Below, piece after piece: positions 1-8,937 of a DNA stretch of 64,000 bases. The notes under the pieces were generated by a model. That model was not told the origin of the DNA and ran no database searches. It saw only the letters and a list, made by a program, of their open reading frames with translations. The position numbers and the translations under genes are program-made. The stretch is from VAZQ01 sp963739385 (GTDB lineage Bacteria > Pseudomonadota > Alphaproteobacteria > Rhizobiales > Xanthobacteraceae): the NCBI GenBank assembly GCA_963739385.1, contig CAVUAI010000030.1, forward strand, positions 124,001 through 188,000, written 5' to 3'. Each line of letters starts with the position of its first letter. The stretch's first letter is position 1.

Positions 1-1651
1 GTCCCGAGGCGATCGCGATGTATTGCTTGCCGTCGACCGCATAGGTCATGGGCGGCGCGTTGAAGCCGGTGCCGACATTGATCTTCCAGAGCTCCTCCAG
101 CGTCTGGTCGTCGAGCGCGACGATGGTGCCGTCGAGCAGCGCGGTGACGAGGACGCCGCCCGCGGTCGACAGCACGCCGGCCGAGTTTGGATAGGGCATG
201 TCCTTGCGCGCCTTCTGCTCGCCGGTGGTCGGATCGACCACCACGATGCTGCTGGTGAGGCGCTCCGGGTTGACATAGGTGCCGCCGGCGAACTTGCCCT
301 TAACGTGCGCACTGTGATCCGGCGTGATGTCGGAGCAGCCTTCCACGCTCGGGACGTAGAGCATCTTGGTCTTCGGGCTGTACGAGGAGGGCCAGTAATT
401 GTTGCCGCCGGACTGGTCGGGGCATACGCGCCGCGTCACCTTGTCAGCATTGACGTTGGCGGGCTCGGCGTAGATCTGAAAATCCTTGCTCGGGTCGTAG
501 TCGACCGGCTTGCCGGTCTTGGGATCGATGCCCTTGGTCCAGGTGACTTTGCCGACGTATTGGCCGGCCTTGAGGAACTGGCCGTTCAACCGGTCGAAGG
601 TGTAGTTGAAGCCATTGCGGCCGGGATGGGTGACGATCTTGCGATCCTCGCCGTCGACCTTGGTGTCGATGAGGATATGCGTGCCGGTCTCGTCGTAGTC
701 GCGGTTGTCGTTCGGTGTGTACTGGAAATACCATGCCATCTTGCCGTCGGCGACGTTGAAAGCGATGGCGCTGTTGGTGAAGAGATTGTCGCCGGGGCGA
801 TAGGAGGCATCGTAGCCCGGCACCGGATTGCCTGAGCCCCAATAGGTCAGATTGGTCTGGGGATCATAGGAGCCGGTGACATAGAAGGCGCCGCCGCCGG
901 TCTGCCAGGCGTTGTTCTTGTCCTTCCAGGTCTCGCTGCCGGGCTCGCCGGGCGCCGGAATCGCGAAGGTCTTCCATTTCACGGCCCCGGTCTTGGGGTC
1001 GAGCGCGACGATCCAGTCACGCACGCCCTGGTCGCCGCCGGAAGCACCGACGATGATGTCGTCCTTGAGCGCAAGCGGTGCCGACGACAACTCGACCTCG
1101 GGTTGATCGTGCAGGTTCTTGTCCCAGACGATCTTGCCCGTCTCCTTGTCGGTGGCGATCACGCGGCCGTCCTTGCCGGTGGTGGAGATGACGAGATTGC
1201 CCCACAGCGCGACACCGCGATGGCGGCCGTATTTCTCCTGGCCCGGGTCCATCTTCCAAAGAATGCGGCCGTGGGTGCCGGAGCGAACGTCGATCTTGTA
1301 GACCGCGCCCCAGCCGTCGACCACGTACATGAAGCCATCCTCGACCAGAGGCGTCGCCTCGAGCGCCTCGTTGGGCGACGTTCCGCCGATGGCGACCGCG
1401 AACAGGAGCTTCATGTTCTTGATGTTCGAGGTGTTGATCGCATCGAGCCGGGAGAACCGCTGCGCGCTGTAGTCGTGATGGACCATAAGCCAGTTGTGCG
1501 GCTCGGGATTGAGCAAGCGTTCGTAGGTGACATCCGCGGCGCGTGCGTAGGGAACGCCTGCCGCCAGCAGCGCGCAACCGGCGGCCAGCACGCCGCAGCT
1601 TCCGGCGCGAGAAATCCACGAATTGCCGTCGTCGTCGAATGATCGTCCCAC
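1..1651 (-). CDS. PQQ-dependent alcohol dehydrogenase (methanol/ethanol family), 3' end outside window
   Basis: Periplasmic eight-bladed propeller quinoprotein that oxidises a primary alcohol or aldehyde with PQQ. About 550 codons are visible and the C-terminus runs off the left edge. The start is a GTG at 1649-1651 preceded by GGGAGG. The N-terminus has a hydrophobic stretch ending AYARAA-like before the mature domain (signal peptide around residue 39). Propeller tryptophan-docking repeats such as GTIVALDDQTLEELWKI are clear. The catalytic region reads NDNRDYDE: Asp318 is the expected catalytic base and Asp320 occupies the extra-Asp position that marks lanthanide-dependent enzymes (XoxF/PedH type). 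Asn275 (WGSGNP) fits the metal-ligand Asn. Oddly, the usual metal-binding Glu in the ASGGE-GVRG motif is Asp207 (GGDQGVRDW). There is no adjacent Cys-Cys pair. It is transcribed divergently from the Rieske gene, sharing a 296-bp intergenic region. Family assignment is firm; substrate is unknown. Confidence 0.9.
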   Translation of the reverse strand, partial: MGRSFDDDGNSWISRAGSCGVLAAGCALLAAGVPYARAADVTYERLLNPEPHNWLMVHHDYSAQRFSRLDAINTSNIKNMKLLFAVAIGGTSPNEALEATPLVEDGFMYVVDGWGAVYKIDVRSGTHGRILWKMDPGQEKYGRHRGVALWGNLVISTTGKDGRVIATDKETGKIVWDKNLHDQPEVELSSAPLALKDDIIVGASGGDQGVRDWIVALDPKTGAVKWKTFAIPAPGEPGSETWKDKNNAWQTGGGAFYVTGSYDPQTNLTYWGSGNPVPGYDASYRPGDNLFTNSAIAFNVADGKMAWYFQYTPNDNRDYDETGTHILIDTKVDGEDRKIVTHPGRNGFNYTFDRLNGQFLKAGQYVGKVTWTKGIDPKTGKPVDYDPSKDFQIYAEPANVNADKVTRRVCPDQSGGNNYWPSSYSPKTKMLYVPSVEGCSDITPDHSAHVKGKFAGGTYVNPERLTSSIVVVDPTTGEQKARKDMPYPNSAGVLSTAGGVLVTALLDGTIVALDDQTLEELWKINVGTGFNAPPMTYAVDGKQYIAIASG

Positions 1652-1947
1652 GGTCGCCTCCCTGCCTCGAAATTTGTTGCTTGGTTGGAGCCTAGCTTGG
1701 TGGGCCGCGGCATGACAATGGGATGCGCCGCGGCAAGGCGCAGCGGATTTGCCAAGACAATATTTGCGCGCGTGCAACGGGCGGACGACAGCTCGGCGTG
1801 GGGTCTGCAACCGACTTGCAGTTCGTCGACCGTCGCGCTTGACTGTCGGTGCGATCGACATGCTTGGGCGGCCCGCGGATCGGCGCACCGACGCGCCCCC
1901 CGGTCGGATGCCGCCGGCGCGGTTCGCGTTGGCAGGGGAGAAAGGCG

Positions 1948-2547
1948 ATGAGCAGGGCAGGGCAGGAGGCCGGCCGCTCCTGCAAATGCGTCGACCCGTC
2001 GACGAGGCGCGGCTTCTTGACCGCCATGTCGGTGCTTGGGTTCGAACTCGCGGCTGATCGGATTCCCGCCCTGGCGGAGCCGGCGAGCGAACGGCCCAAG
2101 GAGGGAGACTTCCTGGTCGCGGTCGACAGCGACAAGCCCGACCGTCTCGCGCCCAACGACATTCCATTGGGTGGCCCGTTGCTGCTGGCGTGGCCGCTCG
2201 ACCCCGCAACCGATACCGTTCGCAAGGACTCGCGTCTCAACAAGGTTTTGCTGCTGCGTCTCGATCCGGCGACCCTGGTCGGATCGACCATCGATCGCGC
2301 CGCGGATGGAGTTGTCGCCTACTCTGCGATCTGCCCTCACGCCGGCTGCGAAGTGAACGGCTGGATGGCGGACCAGCAAGTCCTCGAGTGCTCGTGTCAC
2401 TATTCGCACTACAATCCGCGCGAGGGAGCAGCAGTGATCGACGGTCCCGCGACCCGCGCCTTGCCGGCGCTGCCGCTCAAGGTCGTCGAGGGCAAGCTTG
2501 CAGTGGCCAAACCGTTCACCGGTCGCGTCGGCATCGTTCCGACCTGA
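1948..2547 (+). CDS. Tat-exported Rieske [2Fe-2S] protein
   Basis: A 199-residue soluble Rieske electron carrier. The start at 1948 is chosen because GGGGAGAAAGGCG lies just upstream and the residues before it in the longer frame look non-coding. A twin-arginine motif TRRGFLTA (residues 19-26) precedes a hydrophobic stretch, so it should be folded in the cytoplasm and exported. Cluster ligands are C129-x-H131 in CPHAGC and C148-x-x-H151 in CSCH, with C134 and C150 placed for the stabilising disulfide typical of bc1-type Rieske domains. It lies between two PQQ dehydrogenases (128 bp before the second), so it probably accepts electrons from one of them in the periplasm; that partnership is an inference. 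No cytochrome c gene is adjacent, which makes the Rieske protein the only visible redox partner. Confidence 0.88.
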   Translation: MSRAGQEAGRSCKCVDPSTRRGFLTAMSVLGFELAADRIPALAEPASERPKEGDFLVAVDSDKPDRLAPNDIPLGGPLLLAWPLDPATDTVRKDSRLNKVLLLRLDPATLVGSTIDRAADGVVAYSAICPHAGCEVNGWMADQQVLECSCHYSHYNPREGAAVIDGPATRALPALPLKVVEGKLAVAKPFTGRVGIVPT

Positions 2548-2675
2548 TGCGCCGGCGAGCCGGTGCAGGTTCGAACTCTAAACCGATCTGAAGGAGACGA
2601 TCAGAAGACAAGCCAACCAAAACAGAGACAGGCCCCGATCAGGGTCTTGCTTGGGAAGGACAAGGAGGAAACGCC

Positions 2676-4457
2676 ATGACCAACGGCAAGGTTCTCATGC
2701 GAAGCGCGTGCGCGGTCGCCCTGCTCGCAACGGCCGGCATATCGGAGGCGTCGGCCCAACAAATGATCGCGCCCGCCTCGGCAACGCCGGTGCCGGGCCC
2801 CATGCCCGAAATCCTGCAAAAATACACGCCGGTCACCGCCGAGCGGCTGAAAAAGCCTGAAGACGCCAACTGGCTGATGTTCCGTCGTACCTTCGACGGG
2901 TGGGGATATAGCCCGCTTGCGGAAATCACCCCGGACAATGTCGGACGGCTGCAGCCAGCGTGGAGCTTTGCCACCGGGCAGGTGGAAGGCCATCAGGCGC
3001 CTCCGATCGTCAACAACGGTGTGATGTTCGTGGCGACGCCGGGTAACCAATTGCTTGCGTTGGAGGCCAAGACCGGAAATCTGCTGTGGCGCTACAGGCG
3101 TCCATTCCCCGAAGACATGACTCCGCTGCATCCGACCAATCGTGGCGTCGGGCTTTATGGCGACAAGGTCTTCTTCGCGGCGGCGGAAGCAATTCTGATC
3201 GCGCTCGACGCCAAGACCGGCAAGGAGGTGTGGACCGCGAAAGTCGACGACTACAAGAAGGGCTATTACATGTCGCTGGCGCCACTCGTCATCGACGGCA
3301 AGGTGCTGCTCGGCGCGTCAGGCGGTGAGCTGGGGGTGCGCGGCTTCCTCGCCGCTTTCGATGCGGAAACCGGCAAGGAGCTTTGGAAGACTTATACTGT
3401 CCCCGCGCCCGGCGAGCCCGGCAGCGAAACCTGGCCGGCGGGCGGCGATCACTACAAGCGTGGCGGTGGTTCGATCTGGGTAACCGGCACCTACGATCCG
3501 GATACCAACCTGACGTTCTGGGGCACCGGCAACGGCGGCCCGTGGTTCGGCGACCAACGCCCCGGCGACAACCTCTTCACCACCTCGGTGGTCGCCTTCG
3601 ACGCCACCGGCGGTCAGATCAAGGGGCATTTCCAGTATCACCCCAACAATTCGTGGGACTGGGACGAAGTCTCGCCGCCGATCGTGCTCGACTATCGCCA
3701 CAACGGGCGCAATGTGAAGGGCCTCGTCAACGTCGCTCGCAATGGCTACCTTTGGCAACTTGAGCGCACGAACGACAAGATCAACTTCGTCGCCGGTCAG
3801 CCGTACGTACGCCAGAACGTATTCAAGGGTCTCGATCCCAAGACCGGCCGGCCGGACGTCGACGAGACCCGCAAGCCCGGCACCAACAAGACCGCCGAAT
3901 TCTGCCCGAGCTTGTGGGGCGGCAAGGATTGGCCGCCGGTCGCCTACAGTCCGCAGACGCGGCTGCTCTACATTCCCGCCAACGAAAACCTCTGCACCGA
4001 ACTCGCCGGCGAAGCGCCCAAATACGTGCAAGGGGAACGCTACATGGGTGTGGCGAAGAACGTGATGAAGATGGTTGCCGGCGCCGACCACATCGGCGAA
4101 CTGCAGGCGTGGGACATCGACACCGGAAAGAAGGTGTGGACGACCAACTTGCCGTCCTTCAATTGGGGCCCGGTGCTCGCGACCGGCGGCGGGTTGCTGT
4201 TCGCGGGCGGCACCAACGACCGCATGTTTCGCGCCTTCGACGCCAAGACCGGCAAGATTCTGTGGGAGTTCCCCACCGGGTCCGGGGTCGCGGCGGTGCC
4301 GGTCTCGTTCCAGGTCGACGGCAAGCAATATGTCGCGGTCCAGTCGGGCTGGGGCGTCGACCCCGCAAAAATGCAGGCCCGGATGAATCTGATCTTCCCC
4401 GGAAAATATCCGGATGTGCCGCAGGGCGGCGCGATCTGGGTGTTCGCGGTCAAGTAA
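2676..4457 (+). CDS. PQQ-dependent alcohol dehydrogenase, lanthanide-type signature
   Basis: A 593-residue quinoprotein with an AAGGAGG ribosome site and a Sec signal peptide cleaved near ISEASA|QQ (residue 27). All four metal/catalytic positions can be read: Glu218 (SGGELGVRG), Asn286 (WGTGNGG), catalytic Asp328 and the additional Asp330 in NNSWDWDE. The DxD pattern is the established marker of lanthanide-dependent members (XoxF, PedH), whereas calcium enzymes have Ala/Ser/Thr at the second position. There is no vicinal Cys-Cys disulfide and no fused cytochrome c domain, so electrons must leave to a separate carrier, plausibly the Rieske protein encoded just upstream. It differs from the divergent paralogue at 1-1651 in keeping Glu rather than Asp at the first ligand. 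It could equally be annotated as methanol, ethanol or another alcohol dehydrogenase; substrate is not decidable. Confidence 0.93.
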   Translation: MTNGKVLMRSACAVALLATAGISEASAQQMIAPASATPVPGPMPEILQKYTPVTAERLKKPEDANWLMFRRTFDGWGYSPLAEITPDNVGRLQPAWSFATGQVEGHQAPPIVNNGVMFVATPGNQLLALEAKTGNLLWRYRRPFPEDMTPLHPTNRGVGLYGDKVFFAAAEAILIALDAKTGKEVWTAKVDDYKKGYYMSLAPLVIDGKVLLGASGGELGVRGFLAAFDAETGKELWKTYTVPAPGEPGSETWPAGGDHYKRGGGSIWVTGTYDPDTNLTFWGTGNGGPWFGDQRPGDNLFTTSVVAFDATGGQIKGHFQYHPNNSWDWDEVSPPIVLDYRHNGRNVKGLVNVARNGYLWQLERTNDKINFVAGQPYVRQNVFKGLDPKTGRPDVDETRKPGTNKTAEFCPSLWGGKDWPPVAYSPQTRLLYIPANENLCTELAGEAPKYVQGERYMGVAKNVMKMVAGADHIGELQAWDIDTGKKVWTTNLPSFNWGPVLATGGGLLFAGGTNDRMFRAFDAKTGKILWEFPTGSGVAAVPVSFQVDGKQYVAVQSGWGVDPAKMQARMNLIFPGKYPDVPQGGAIWVFAVK

Positions 4458-4477
4458 GGGTTTGCTCGATATTCAGT

Positions 4478-4504
4478 GGGGCCCGCAGGTCGCTCGCGGG
4501 CCCC
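4478..4504. terminator. Putative bidirectional hairpin terminator
   Basis: Perfect 9-bp inverted repeat GGGGCCCGC / GCGGGCCCC with a 9-base loop, lying 20 bp after the PQQ dehydrogenase stop and between two convergent genes. No T-tract follows, so it is a GC-rich hairpin terminator at best. Confidence 0.5.
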
Positions 4505-4542
4505 CCGCTCGTGCCAGGCGGCGCCCCACGTCCGAGTGCCTC

Positions 4543-5130
4543 CTACGGGATCGGCAACAACGGTTTTTGGCCGGGGTGCAGCTGCATGTCGACGACCGCG
4601 AGCAGGGCCGCGGTACCGGCGTAGTTGCCCATGAGCATGACGAGCTCGATGAGCTTGTTCGGGCCGAACAGTGCCTTCGCCTTGGCGAACATGTTCGACG
4701 TCACCTTGTGGTCCCGGAAGATTTGCCGTCCAAGCTCGATGACGGTGGCATCCGTTTCGTCGAGGCCATCAGTCGGTTTGCGGTGCTTGATCACGTCGAT
4801 CACGTCCGGCTCGACGCCTTCTTTCAGGGCTTCGGGCTCGTGGGCCACCCATTCGAACTGGCTGTCCATTTCGCGCGCGGTGGTGAGGATCGCGATCTCG
4901 CGCACGCGCGGAGTGAAGCCGGCCTCGAACCTCAAGTAACGATTGAGCGCACGCATGTGCTCGGCGGTCTGAAGGCTGTAGAGCTGGATCCCGCTCGGCC
5001 CCTGCAGGCCGGCGATGGAGGCGCCGGGCCTGGCCGCGCGGTCGTAGTGCAATTTGCCCGCCTCGTCCAAGTCCTCGCGCTTTGGCAGCGGCAGGCGGAA
5101 GCCGGATTGAGGGTCGATGTCGGATGGCAT
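4543..5130 (-). CDS. Carboxymuconolactone decarboxylase (AhpD-like) family protein
   Basis: A 195-residue all-helical CMD-domain protein. The conserved core is visible as ALNRYLRFEAGFTPRVREIA and the following ILTTAREMDSQFEWVAHEPEA (about residues 60-100), including the Glu/Trp/His positions typical of the family. The two-cysteine redox motif of true AhpD peroxidase partners is missing (no cysteine at all), so a peroxidase role is unlikely and a decarboxylase or lactone-type reaction is more plausible. It is a single gene converging on the PQQ dehydrogenase, with a hairpin between them. The exact substrate cannot be given. Confidence 0.85.
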   Translation of the reverse strand: MPSDIDPQSGFRLPLPKREDLDEAGKLHYDRAARPGASIAGLQGPSGIQLYSLQTAEHMRALNRYLRFEAGFTPRVREIAILTTAREMDSQFEWVAHEPEALKEGVEPDVIDVIKHRKPTDGLDETDATVIELGRQIFRDHKVTSNMFAKAKALFGPNKLIELVMLMGNYAGTAALLAVVDMQLHPGQKPLLPIP

Positions 5131-5725
5131 GTTGTTCCTTGCGCGTCGCAGCCCTGCTTGGTGCAGTGCATAAGGCGACCTCGGTCAGGATGCGGGGAGC
5201 CGAAGGGGCATACAAGGGCCGCATTGAGGCGAGCGGAACGCCGCCTCCGCGCTATCGGTCGGCGCTGGAAAGTCGCCGCCTATCTGAACGCGATACGCCA
5301 AGCGTTCTTGAAGGCGGGCCAAGGCCGCAAGGGATACCGGCGATATATGCCGTAGTGCAGCAGAAGACGTTCCAAGAACAACACGGTATCGCCTCCAATT
5401 TGCCCAAGCCAACGCTGGGGCGGGCGTGATCGTTCCAATCATCTCTGAGTCGGCCCGAACAGTCGCCAAGATTGTAGGGGCGGTCGGTCGACCCGAGCGC
5501 AGGCCTTGCGCGGCTCGCATGGGCTGTGCGGCCGGTCGGGAGTAATGACCGGGACAATGTCTCCCGACCGGCCGAGCCTCAATGGAGCGCGCTGACGGAC
5601 AAAATCTCCTCAAGGCTCTGAAGCGCAACGCCGGGGCAACAACTCAGCCCCACGACTTTTTTAGGATTGGCTTGTTTCGGTTTGATGACGCCCATGCGAC
5701 GCGCCACATCCGGACGTGCTGCGGT
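5131..5725. other. 595-bp intergenic region without a supported gene
   Basis: It lies upstream of the CMD gene and downstream of the penicillin-binding protein gene. Open frames here have no recognisable domain, start context or family-like sequence. The one structured element is the 14-bp inverted repeat at 5529-5574. Confidence 0.5.
5529..5574. repeat. Long perfect inverted repeat (14-bp stem)
   Basis: CGGCCGGTCGGGAG at 5529-5542 is the exact reverse complement of 5561-5574, with an 18-base loop that itself contains GACCGGGAC. It sits about 150 bp past the stop of the penicillin-binding protein gene on the minus strand. There is no T-tract. It may be a terminator-like hairpin or a dispersed palindromic element; this window has no second copy that I noticed. 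Confidence 0.6.
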
Positions 5726-8601
5726 TCATTGAAAGCGCCGGCCGCCCCAATAAGGATTGGGATCGGTGCGCCGCCCGTCCCGCTGTTCGTCGCGCCAGCG
5801 CTGGCCATGGTCCCACCCCCAACCCCATTGGTTGGTCGTGCGCCAGGGATCGCGTCCCCAGCCTTCCTCGGCACGCTCGGTCCTGGCGCGTCCTGCGCCG
5901 GCGTCCCGACTGCTGCGGGCGGGCTTTTCGTCGCCGTCCCGCTTGGCATAGGCGCTCTCGCGCGACACCAACTTGTATTGGGTATCCGCGACCTTGCCCT
6001 TTGCATCCAGCCGGAAGCATTCGGAGACGGTTTTTCCAGGGGCGCTTCGCGCTTCCCCGGAATCGAGATCGACCGATTTGCACGCGAGCTGCCGTCTGGC
6101 CTCGGACGACGGCGGGGCGAGTGCGGTTTTGGGCGCGACATTGGCCCACACCGCCTGGATCACCGGCTCGAAGATCGGAACCGCGACACCGCCGCCGGTC
6201 GAGCCGCCCCCAAGCGTGCGGCGCTTGCCGTCGGCGTTGTCGTAGCCGATCCAGACCGCCGCCGTGATTTCATTGGTGAAGCCGACAAACCAGGCGTCGT
6301 TCTCGTCGTCCGAAGTCCCAGTCTTGCCCGCTACATAGGGCGAAAGCCCGGAGATGGCACGCGCCGTGCCGCGCGCCAGCACGCCCTGCAGCATGGTCTT
6401 GAGCTGGTAGAACGCGGCGCGATCGACGGACCTGATCGTCACCTGCGATGTCTGCTGATGACGATAGATGGTGTCACCGTCGCGTTCGATGGAATCCACG
6501 ACGTAGGGCGCGGGGTGCAAACCTTCATTCGCGATCGCGGCATAGAACGCAGCAAGATCGACCGGCCGCACCGGCTGGGCGCCGAGCACGAACGGATAGT
6601 AGCGTTGGCATTCGCGGTAGATCTGCGCTTCGATCGCAAGCTCGCACAGACGGTTGAGACTGGCTTCCGGTTTGCTTGCGATACCGCCGTCGAGCAGGCG
6701 GGCGGTCGCGAGGTTGCGCGAATTCTCGAGCGCCCGGCGCAAGGTCAGCGTCCCGCCCGAACCTCCGTCGTAGTTCCGCGGCGTCCAGTAGTCCTGCTCG
6801 CGGGCGCGACCGCCGCCGATGGGCGGCAGCGTGATCGGCTCGTCCAGCACCAGAGTATTGGGCTGCAGGCCCTTGCCGAGCGCCGCCAGATAGCTCAGCG
6901 GCTTGATGGCGGAGCCGGGCTGGCGCACCGCCTGGGTGGCACGGTTGAGCTGGCTCAGCGGATAGGAAAAGCCCCCGCTCATGGCGAGGATGCGACCGCT
7001 CTTGTTCTCGAGCACGACCACCATCCCCTGCACCACCGGACGCACGCGCAATTCCGCCCGCGCGGCGCTCTTGCCCTTGCCCTCCGCCACCCGCACCAGC
7101 ACCACGTCGTTGAGCACGAGCTTGCGCTGGGCGGCGGCGTTGTCGATCGACAGCGGAAGAATGCGCCCGTCGGCGAGGCCGACGCGCCAGGCCTCGCCCT
7201 TCTTGCCGCTTGGCTTCTCCACCAGCACGGCCGGCGTCCAGTGCACGTCGTAGAGCGGCAGCCGCGCCGCCGCCAACGCCCGCTGCCAGACCGGCCGCCG
7301 GTCGCTGCTGGTCTGGGCGGCTTCGATGCGCTTGATCGCCTGCGACAGATTGGCCTCCGCGGCTGCGGAACTGGACGCGCCCGGCGTTGCGTTCGTAGCG
7401 AGAAAGCCCTTCCTGCAGGGCCTCCTCCACCGACCGCTGTAAGTTGTGGATTGATGGTGGAGCGCACGGTATAGGAATGCGCCGTGATCGCCTCGATGCC
7501 GGCCACTGACCTGGCCTCGCGCGCGACCTGATCGACGAAGTGAAAGCCGATGTCGCGCCGCGGGCGCTCATAGGCCACCATCGCCGGCAGCGCGGGTAGT
7601 CCCCGGCTGGGCAGCTCGACGGTGCTGACGCCGTCCTCCTGCATGCGGCTGAAAACGTAGGCGAGGCGCTCCTGTGCGCGCGCGGGATGCCGGTCGGGGT
7701 TGAAGAAGTTGGGCCCTTTCGTGAGCCCGGCCAGAAGGGCGCCCTCCGCCGGCCCGAGGGCGTCCGCCGATTTTCCAAAATACGCCTGCGCCGCCAGCTC
7801 GATGCCCCAGGAGCCGCGGCCGAGATACACGGAATTGAGATAGAGCTCGAGAATCTCGGCCTTGCTCAGCGCCTGTTCCACCCGCGACGCCACGATCATC
7901 TCGCGGATCTTGCGCTCGTAGGTGAGGTCATCGCCGACCAGCAGGTTCTTCGCGATCTGCTGGGTGATGGTCGAGCCGCCCTGCGGCCGGCCGGACCGGG
8001 CAAGGTTGCCGATGAAGGCCCGGATCAGGCCATGCTCGTCGATCCCTTTGTGCTGATAGAAGCGCTTGTCCTCGGCTGCGACGAAGGCCTTCTGCACGTG
8101 CTCGGGAATGTCGGCGATCGGTACCCACACCCGGCGCTGATTCTCCTCGAACACTTCGGCAAAACGTTCGCCCTTGCGGTCGAGCACGACGCTCGCGCCG
8201 GGCAGCTTGAGGCCCTTGAGCCTGGTGTGATCGGGCAGGTCGGCTGCCGCCTTGTTGTAGAAATCGATCACATCGCCGAGATCGACGGCCGGAGCAGCGA
8301 CGATCTCGTTCTTGCAAAACTGCCGATACGCGGTCTGCAGGTCCGCAAAATTGATGCCGCGGAACGCCTTGCTCTCGCCGATCGCCTGCGGATCGTCGAG
8401 CGCGGTCGCGATTATTTCCTCGAGATTAATGTCCTCGATATCGAAGGCCTTGAGCATATGGGCACAGCCTGCGCGCAACAGCAGAGCGACCTGCGGCTGG
8501 TCCTGAGTGCGATCGAACCGGGTCTTCACTGCCTCGGGCGCGGTCGTCACTCCACTGAGCGCCAGTGCGGTCGCAAAAATCTTGACGAGAATCGATTCCA
8601 T
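5726..8601 (-). pseudogene. Class A penicillin-binding protein (PBP1-like), broken by two frameshifts
   Basis: Bifunctional peptidoglycan glycosyltransferase/DD-transpeptidase. The GT51 domain is intact: AEDKRFYQHKG (residues about 176-186), QGGSTITQQIAKN (207-219), then RKIREMIVASRVEQAL and KAEILELYLNSVYLG. The transpeptidase domain has all three motifs: SxxK in PGSAIKPLSYL, SxN in ENSRNLATA and KTGTS. Between them the frame shifts twice within about 75 bp: near 7440 (an extra base between INPQL and QRSVEEALQEG) and near 7368 (between GRVQ and AAAEANLSQAIKR). With both bases removed the gene reads 957 residues. Because both catalytic domains are preserved, either the breaks are very recent or they are sequence errors. 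The start at 8601 (MESILVKIFATALALSG) is tentative: there is no good ribosome site and the N-terminal membrane anchor is weak. The readable pieces are roughly 8601-7440, 7440-7368 and 7368-5726. Confidence 0.85.
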
Positions 8602-8793
8602 TTCGGTGTGGTCGGTGCCGCGGCATTCCCCAGAGAGGAGAAGCCTGTGGCAAAAGGGTCGGTTCCATTCGCCTGAAGATTTTTCGAAGATCGCGCACGC
8701 CGGGGCGCACCCGATTGGCCAAGTCCTGCCCACCCGCGGCACGGCACCGTGTCGTGTTCGACGCCAAGACATTACCACATCCAGTCGCTTCGC

Positions 8794-8818
8794 GGAACCT
8801 ATTGTGCGCGCTTCCGTT
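8794..8818 (+). promoter_or_regulatory. EcfG-type general stress promoter (GGAAC-N16-CGTT)
   Basis: GGAAC at 8794-8798 and CGTT at 8815-8818, separated by exactly 16 bases, match the known -35/-10 consensus of the alphaproteobacterial general-stress sigma factor EcfG. It ends 34 bp before the ATG of the 24-residue membrane peptide, a suitable distance for a promoter of that unit. Confidence 0.6.
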
Positions 8819-8852
8819 ATTGACGCGACTCTTTCAGGTCATGGAGGCAACA

Positions 8853-8927
8853 ATGAATGGGCTCATTTATCTCATCGGTTTGATCGTTGTGATCATGGCG
8901 ATCCTCTCGTTCTTTGGCTTGCGTTGA
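8853..8927 (+). CDS. 24-residue single-span membrane peptide
   Basis: A tiny gene encoding MNGLIYLIGLIVVIMAILSF followed by FGLR. It starts with ATG at 8853 after GGAGG at a proper distance. The product is almost entirely one hydrophobic helix with a short basic end, so it should sit in the inner membrane. From memory, closely similar peptides are common as hypothetical proteins in Bradyrhizobium-type genomes; no function is known to me. It is followed 10 bp later by the membrane protein gene at 8938 and lies directly behind an EcfG-like promoter, suggesting a stress-induced two-gene unit. Confidence 0.7.
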   Translation: MNGLIYLIGLIVVIMAILSFFGLR

Positions 8928-8937
8928 GGGGAAGCAC

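Noticed and set aside
5582..7474. 630-codon plus-strand open frame
   Set aside because: It is antisense to the penicillin-binding protein, whose catalytic motifs are unmistakable on the minus strand.
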